Assembly: GCF_014489555.1 (NCBI RefSeq)
Contig: NZ_CP060785.1
Coordinates: forward strand, 62,001 to 126,000
Length of the DNA: 64,000 bases
Source: Hymenobacter qilianensis
GTDB taxonomy: Bacteria; Bacteroidota; Bacteroidia; Cytophagales; Hymenobacteraceae
Direction of reading: 5' to 3'
Below are positions 60,019 to 64,000 of the stretch, piece after piece; within the stretch, counting starts at the first letter, position 1; each line of letters starts with the position of its first letter. Made by a program: the position numbers and the translations under genes. Under the pieces are notes generated by a model that had not been told where the DNA came from, searched no databases, and was given only the letters and a program-made list of their open reading frames with translations.

Positions 60019-61880
60019 ATGACAACCCGCCCTTGGCAACCCCTGCCTCTTCTCTGTCTGCTGCTCTGGTTAGCCGTGCCGAGTGCTGCGCAGCCCGACC
60101 AAGCGAAACTCCGCGCGGACGTGGTGGCCATGGCCAGCATAGGGTATAGTAGAGCGGGCAGTTATCTGGCCAGTGGGAAGGAAGTGGTATTTATCGCCAA
60201 TCTGAGCGGCTCCCCCAGGTGTGGAAAATGCCCGCCGCGGGTGGCCAGCCCGTGCAACTGACCAAGCTTGCCGATCCGGTCACGGCCATGGTGCCTTCGC
60301 CTAAGCAGAACCTGATTGCCTTTCAGGTCGCCCCGGGGGCGGCTTGAATGCCCAGCTCTACGTGATGCAGGGCGATGGCCGGGGCGTCAAGCAAGTAACT
60401 ACAGGCGGCAAGACCAACAACTTCCTGGGCACCTGGAGCCCGGATGGCACGCTGCTCAGCTTTGGTTCCAACGAACAGAACCCCACCGGGGTAGACTTCT
60501 TTATCTATGACGCGACGAAAGGCACTGCTACCTTAGCCGTCCAGAATAAGGGGACGGGGGGATCGTGGCCTTTTCCCCCGACAATAAGCAGGTATTGGTC
60601 ACCCGCCTGGCCAGCCGGGGCAGCAATGACTTGTACCTGTATAATCTGGCAACCAAGGAAGAAAAGCTCCTCACCCGGCACGAGGGCCCCGGCACCTTCT
60701 TCGGCGAAATCGCTCCCTCCGGGCAGGTGTACCTGGGCTTTAATAAGGACCGCGACTTGCTCGCTTTTGGCCAAAGCACCCCGCATAGTATTCAACTACT
60801 GGCCGAGCGGAAAGACGCCGAGTTAGCTGATTTCACGCTGAATCATGCCGGCACCCAGGCCGTGCTGGTCTGGAATGAAAAGGGGCGCAATAAGCTGACC
60901 TTGTTTGATTTGAAAACCAACAAGGAAACCCAACAGTTGGTCTTGCCGGTCGAGTTAGTGGCAGGGGTCGCCTTTTCCCCCAATGATCAAACGATCATCT
61001 TTACCGGCTCGGGCTCGAAAGAGCCGACGAATATCTGGGTGTATACCCTGGGCAGCAACCATTTCCGCAAGCTCACGGACAGCCCCCATCCCGGCGTGAA
61101 CTTAGCCACGCTCGTGGCCCCGGAGCTGGTCTCCTTCCCTTCCTTTGACGGGGTGCCCCTGAGCGGCTGGCTTTATAAACCCCAGACCGGGAAGGGGCCT
61201 TTTCCCACGGTCATCAGCTACCACGGCGGGCCCGAAGGCCAGTCGGTGCCCAGCCTGAACCCGACGGCCCAGGCCCTGGTGCAACAGGGCGTGGCTTTTT
61301 TTCTGCCCAATGTGCGGGGCTCCTCGGGCTTTGGCAAAGCGTTTTTGAACCTGGACAACGGGCCGCTGCGCGTGAATGGCGTGAAAGACATCAAAGCCGT
61401 GTCGGACTATTTAGTGCAGGCCGGCCTGGCCAAGGCCGGGGCCTTAGGCATCATGGGGGCTCCTACGGGGGCTACATGGTCATGGCCGGCGTCACGCAGT
61501 ATCCGGACATGTTTGCCGCCGGGGCCAACCTGTTCGGGGTGGTCAACTTCGAAACCTTCTTTCAGCATACCGAACCCTGGATGGCGGCTATCTCCACGGT
61601 GGAGTACGGGGACCCCGTCACGCAGGCGGCCCTGCTGCGGGAGCTCTCCCCCATTCACAAAGCCGACCTCATCAAAACTCCGTTGCTCGTGGAGCACGGC
61701 GCCAACGATACCAACGTGCCGGTAGTCGAAGCCGAACAGGTAGTGGCCGCGCTCAAGAAAAACAACGTGCCGGTGCAGTATACCCTGTTTCCCGATGAAG
61801 GGCACGGCTGGCAAAAGACCAGTAACCGCATTACCTCCACGGTGGAGATTGTGGACTGGTTTACCAGTCGACTCAAGTGA
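60019..61880 (+). CDS. S9 prolyl oligopeptidase family peptidase (four frameshifts)
   Basis: About 620 residues with signal peptide TTRPWQPLPLLCLLLWLAVP. The N-terminal propeller (MVPSPKQNLIAFQV, GTWSPDGTLLSFGSNEQNP, VAFSPDNKQVLVTRLASRGS) is followed by the alpha/beta-hydrolase domain (PFPTVISYHGGPEGQ, FLPNVRGSSGFGKAFL). The catalytic Ser lies in MGGSYGGYMVMAG, Asp in HGANDTNVPVVEAEQV and His in PDEGHGWQK. Breaks at 60212-60216, 60335-60339, 60556-60561 and 61455-61459 each need one G or C. The last one splits the nucleophile motif, so the uncorrected gene would be dead. It is probably a periplasmic dipeptidyl- or acylaminoacyl-peptidase. Confidence 0.9.
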
Positions 61881-62022
61881 GAGGGGAGGAAGGCAAGGGA
61901 GGCGCTAGCCGCCGCTAGTTCCTTTTGGCCGGCCCGGTTGCTGTCAAAGGCCGCTACCATCAGCCTGGCTCCCTTGCACCTATCGAGACCCCTCTAGCTG
62001 GTTTACGCTTCCGCTCCTACCC

Positions 62023-62535
62023 ATGAAAAACCTTTTGCTTGTCCTGCTGCTCGGTCTCGCCAGCCCCGCCTTCGCTCAGAGCCCCGAAGGCAAGCTCGCC
62101 CAGCTAGGGCTGACGCTGCCGGCCGTGGCCCCCGCCATCGGCAGCTACGTGGACGTGGTGCGGGTGGGCAACCTGCTCTTTCTCTCGGGCAAGGGGCCCC
62201 GCTTAAGCGGCGGCGCCTACGTCACCGGTCGCCTGGGCGCGGACCTGACCACAGCGCAGGGCTACGAAGCGGCCCGCCGCACAGCCCTGCTGCAGCTGGC
62301 CGTGCTGAAACAGGAACTCGGCGAGCTAAGCCGGGTGCGGCGCATCGTCAAAGTCAACGGCTACGTGAACTCCGCCGACACTTTCACTGAGCAGCCCCAG
62401 GTCATCAACGGGTACTCTGACCTGCTGCTGCAGGTGTTCGGAGAGCGGGGCCGGCACGCCCGCACGGCCCTCGGTACCAACGCCCTGCCCCTGGGCATGG
62501 CCCTGGAAGTGGAGATGGTGGTGGAAGTGGAGTAG
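62023..62535 (+). CDS. RidA/YjgF-like protein, secreted
   Basis: 170 residues, intact, with signal peptide MKNLLLVLLLGLASPAFAQ. The YjgF/RidA-like fold of the chorismate-mutase-like subgroup is shown by LAQLGLTLPAVAPAIGSYVD, GNLLFLSGKGPRLSGGAYVT, AALLQL-like helix ARRTALLQLAVLKQELG, VRRIVKVNGYVNSADTFTEQ and the end HARTALGTNALPLGMALEVE with the Arg used in ligand binding. RidA proteins hydrolyse reactive enamines/imines, but members of this longer secreted subgroup have no settled role. It follows the S9 peptidase gene by 142 bases. Confidence 0.88.
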   Translation: MKNLLLVLLLGLASPAFAQSPEGKLAQLGLTLPAVAPAIGSYVDVVRVGNLLFLSGKGPRLSGGAYVTGRLGADLTTAQGYEAARRTALLQLAVLKQELGELSRVRRIVKVNGYVNSADTFTEQPQVINGYSDLLLQVFGERGRHARTALGTNALPLGMALEVEMVVEVE

Positions 62536-62639
62536 GAGCGGGGCGGGTTCCGCCGGCCAAGTAAGTAGGGGGCTAGATAAGTCAGACAGTGTCTGACCAA
62601 TGGCAGGAAAGGGAACCCGGCGGCTTGCAGGGTCCATCT

Positions 62640-62768
62640 CACCGAGTACTGGGTGTTCACGAACGCTAGTCGGGTGTGCCAGTCAAACCGACTAGCCGGC
62701 AACACGTAGAGGTCGCGTAACGACCTATCCAGGCGGTACACGCTTTGGCGCAACTCCTCCCATTCCAT
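62640..62768 (-). pseudogene. Possible gene fragment after the GNAT gene
   Basis: The minus strand from an ATG at 62768 reads MEWEELRQSVYRLDRSLRDL followed by YVLPASRFDWHTRLAFVNTQYS, which looks like real protein. Beyond about 62640 the frame runs into the antisense of the RidA gene and loses protein character. It starts 12 bases after the GNAT stop on the same strand. It may be the start of a truncated gene; no family is recognised. Confidence 0.25.
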
Positions 62769-62779
62769 CCCGGCGGTCG

Positions 62780-63268
62780 TTACGCAAGCCGCAGCTCCAG
62801 TTGAATGTCACTGCGCGCATAGGGCGAAGGGGGACCCGACGTCATCGGGCGAAAGCCTAACTGGTGGTACAGGTGCAGGGCCGGCGCCAGCTGGGTATTG
62901 CTTTCCAGGTAGAGCCGTTTAGCCCCTAAAGCCCGGGCCTGGGTAAGGGCGGCCTCCGCTAGCATCCGCCCAATGCCGCGACCCTGCAGTGGGGGCGTAA
63001 CCGCCATTTTGCCCAGCTCATAGCTGGTCTCGTCCCGTTTCAGCAGGGCACAGGTGCCCACAATCGCCCCGCCATAGCTCGCTAAGAAAATATGCCCTCC
63101 CGGCTGGAGGACGTACTCCTCGGGATGGTCAAGTACGCGCAGGTCCGCTTCTTCCAGGCGGAAGTAGCGCTCAATCCACGCCATATTCAGGCGCTTGAAG
63201 TCGTCCTGGTATTGCGCTTCGTAGGCCAGCAGGTGCACGTCCTCATTGGACAGTTTCGGGGATTCCAT
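62780..63268 (-). CDS. GNAT family N-acetyltransferase
   Basis: 162 residues, intact. The GNAT fold is complete: N-terminal KRLNMAWIERYFRLEEADLR, beta strands GGHIFLASYGGAIVGTCALL, the acetyl-CoA pyrophosphate loop in MAVTPPLQGRGIGRMLAEAA (Q-x-x-GxG/A pattern), and ARALGAKRLYLESNTQLAPA with LYHQLGFRPM. It transfers an acetyl group from acetyl-CoA to an amine of unknown identity. The ERYF N-terminus recalls MarR-GNAT relatives. It is convergent with the RidA-like gene. Confidence 0.92.
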   Translation of the reverse strand: MESPKLSNEDVHLLAYEAQYQDDFKRLNMAWIERYFRLEEADLRVLDHPEEYVLQPGGHIFLASYGGAIVGTCALLKRDETSYELGKMAVTPPLQGRGIGRMLAEAALTQARALGAKRLYLESNTQLAPALHLYHQLGFRPMTSGPPSPYARSDIQLELRLA

Positions 63269-63413
63269 AGGCCAAAGATACGATGGAGCCTTGTTTGCGG
63301 CCCATCAGGGGTAGGTAGCCCTACAGCCGGTGGCCCCCTGGACAGGACTCGCGTGAAGCGGTAGCCCGCCGGCTGACCCGCGTAGCTACCCGCTACGTTG
63401 TTAGGCGGGCTAT

Positions 63414-64000
63414 CTAGCGGCTGGGGGTAGCGGGGGCCTGGGTCTTATCGACCCCCACCTGGCCCGCTTTCATCACCCACTTCACCTGCTGGATCACCAC
63501 CTGGATGTCCTGCAGCGGGTCCCCTTTGACGGCCACAATGTCGGCTAAGTAGCCGGGAGCGATGGCCCCTAGCTCCTTTTCCAGGCCCAGCATTTCCGCG
63601 CCCGTGGTAGTGGCTGTTTGCAGGGCCTGCGCCGGGGTCATGCCGGCTTTGACAAACCATTCCAGCTCGCGCGTATTCTCCCCGAAGCCGGTGAAGACCG
63701 CGTCCGAGCCCATGGCGATTTTGACTTTGGCCTTTATCGCGCGCTTCAGGGTTTCGAAGTTCCTGGCTAGGTACTGATTCAGCCCCTCCACCGTCTTCGC
63801 GTCATAGCCATATTCGTCCTTGTGGGCAATGTAGTAGCGGTTATGGTCTACCGTGGGCACGTAGATGATGCCCTGCTTGGCCATGGCCTTCAGCGTGGCC
63901 TCGTCCATATCAATGGCGTGTTCCACCGTGTTCGTGCCCGCTCTCACCGCATCGCGGGCCCCAGCGGGGCCATAGGAGTGAATGGCGATGCGCTTGCCCG
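63414..64000 (-). CDS. Amidohydrolase, imidazolonepropionase/prolidase-like (partial)
   Basis: The N-terminal part lies beyond the right edge. The visible 195 residues show metal-dependent amidohydrolase features: RIAIHSYGPAGARDAVRAGT (metal His), NTVEHAIDMDEATLKAMAKQ (second His), KVKIAMGSDAVFTGFGENTR (metal Asp) and the composite domain at the end (GAIAPGYLADIVAVKGDPLQ). Close relatives are secreted imidazolonepropionase-like or Xaa-Pro dipeptidase proteins of the adenine-deaminase-like group. The substrate is unknown. The end PATPSR is followed by a 145-base gap to the GNAT gene. Confidence 0.9.
   Translation of the reverse strand, partial: GKRIAIHSYGPAGARDAVRAGTNTVEHAIDMDEATLKAMAKQGIIYVPTVDHNRYYIAHKDEYGYDAKTVEGLNQYLARNFETLKRAIKAKVKIAMGSDAVFTGFGENTRELEWFVKAGMTPAQALQTATTTGAEMLGLEKELGAIAPGYLADIVAVKGDPLQDIQVVIQQVKWVMKAGQVGVDKTQAPATPSR

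Noticed and set aside
1..61880. Programmed ribosomal frameshifting as cause of the many frame breaks
   Set aside because: The breaks sit in ordinary G/C runs of many unrelated genes, not in slippery heptamers with downstream structures, and paralogues differ by one base at the same run.
1..64000. tRNA, rRNA or riboswitch
   Set aside because: No cloverleaf, T-loop pattern or known aptamer core was recognised on either strand, although a structural search was not possible here.

Overview
The window looks like a high-GC member of the Bacteroidota, most probably Hymenobacter or a close Cytophagales relative. The evidence is a SusC/SusD pair, two-component propeller (Reg_prop) sensor repeats, LytTR regulators, 7TM-type histidine kinases, and small extrachromosomal-type replication genes embedded in GC-rich DNA. 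I see no rRNA, tRNA or CRISPR array. Reading frames break very often: I count about 33 breaks in 18 otherwise normal genes, nearly all explained by one missing base in a G or C run. I therefore treat those genes as probably intact in the organism and give full-length coordinates.

Region 1 (1-23463) is a polysaccharide utilisation locus. It holds a hybrid two-component sensor (cut by the left edge), a GH43 of exo-beta-1,3-galactanase type, a GH35 beta-galactosidase, a DUF2264 protein, a double GH43, another GH43, a GH105 uronyl hydrolase, a small membrane protein, a GH2 beta-galactosidase and a BNR_4-GH16 fusion on the plus strand. Convergent to these are SusD, SusC and a LacI-type regulator. 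The enzyme set fits type II arabinogalactan (arabinogalactan protein): an endo-galactanase opens the chain, exo-galactanase and beta-galactosidases trim it, GH43 enzymes remove arabinose, and a propeller/GH105/DUF2264 set handles capping rhamnose and glucuronic acid.

Region 2 (24411-42206, all minus) holds three paralogous giant fusions of an ABC-2 permease and an M1-type zinc aminopeptidase, with two cognate ATPases, a thioredoxin-like lipoprotein or anchored protein, a LytTR response regulator and its 7TM sensor kinase, plus an orphan LytTR protein. Stop and start codons overlap by four bases inside each ABC operon.

Region 3 (42321-44501) is a graveyard: a truncated sensor kinase and a truncated TonB-dependent receptor with a nonsense codon.

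Region 4 (44525-54416) is a plasmid maintenance module: a tyrosine recombinase beside a perfect lox-like site, a Rep_3 initiator with nine direct and two inverted iterons, a second repeat family, ParA with 18-bp centromere-like repeats and a probable ribbon-helix-helix partner, and a umuDC operon behind a perfect palindrome. The contig is thus either a large plasmid/chromid or carries an integrated plasmid.

Region 5 (54556-64000) holds ordinary accessory metabolism: a Gfo/Idh/MocA oxidoreductase, a threonine-aldolase-like enzyme, an amidase, a nitrilase, an S9 peptidase, a RidA-like protein, a GNAT acetyltransferase and an amidohydrolase cut by the right edge.
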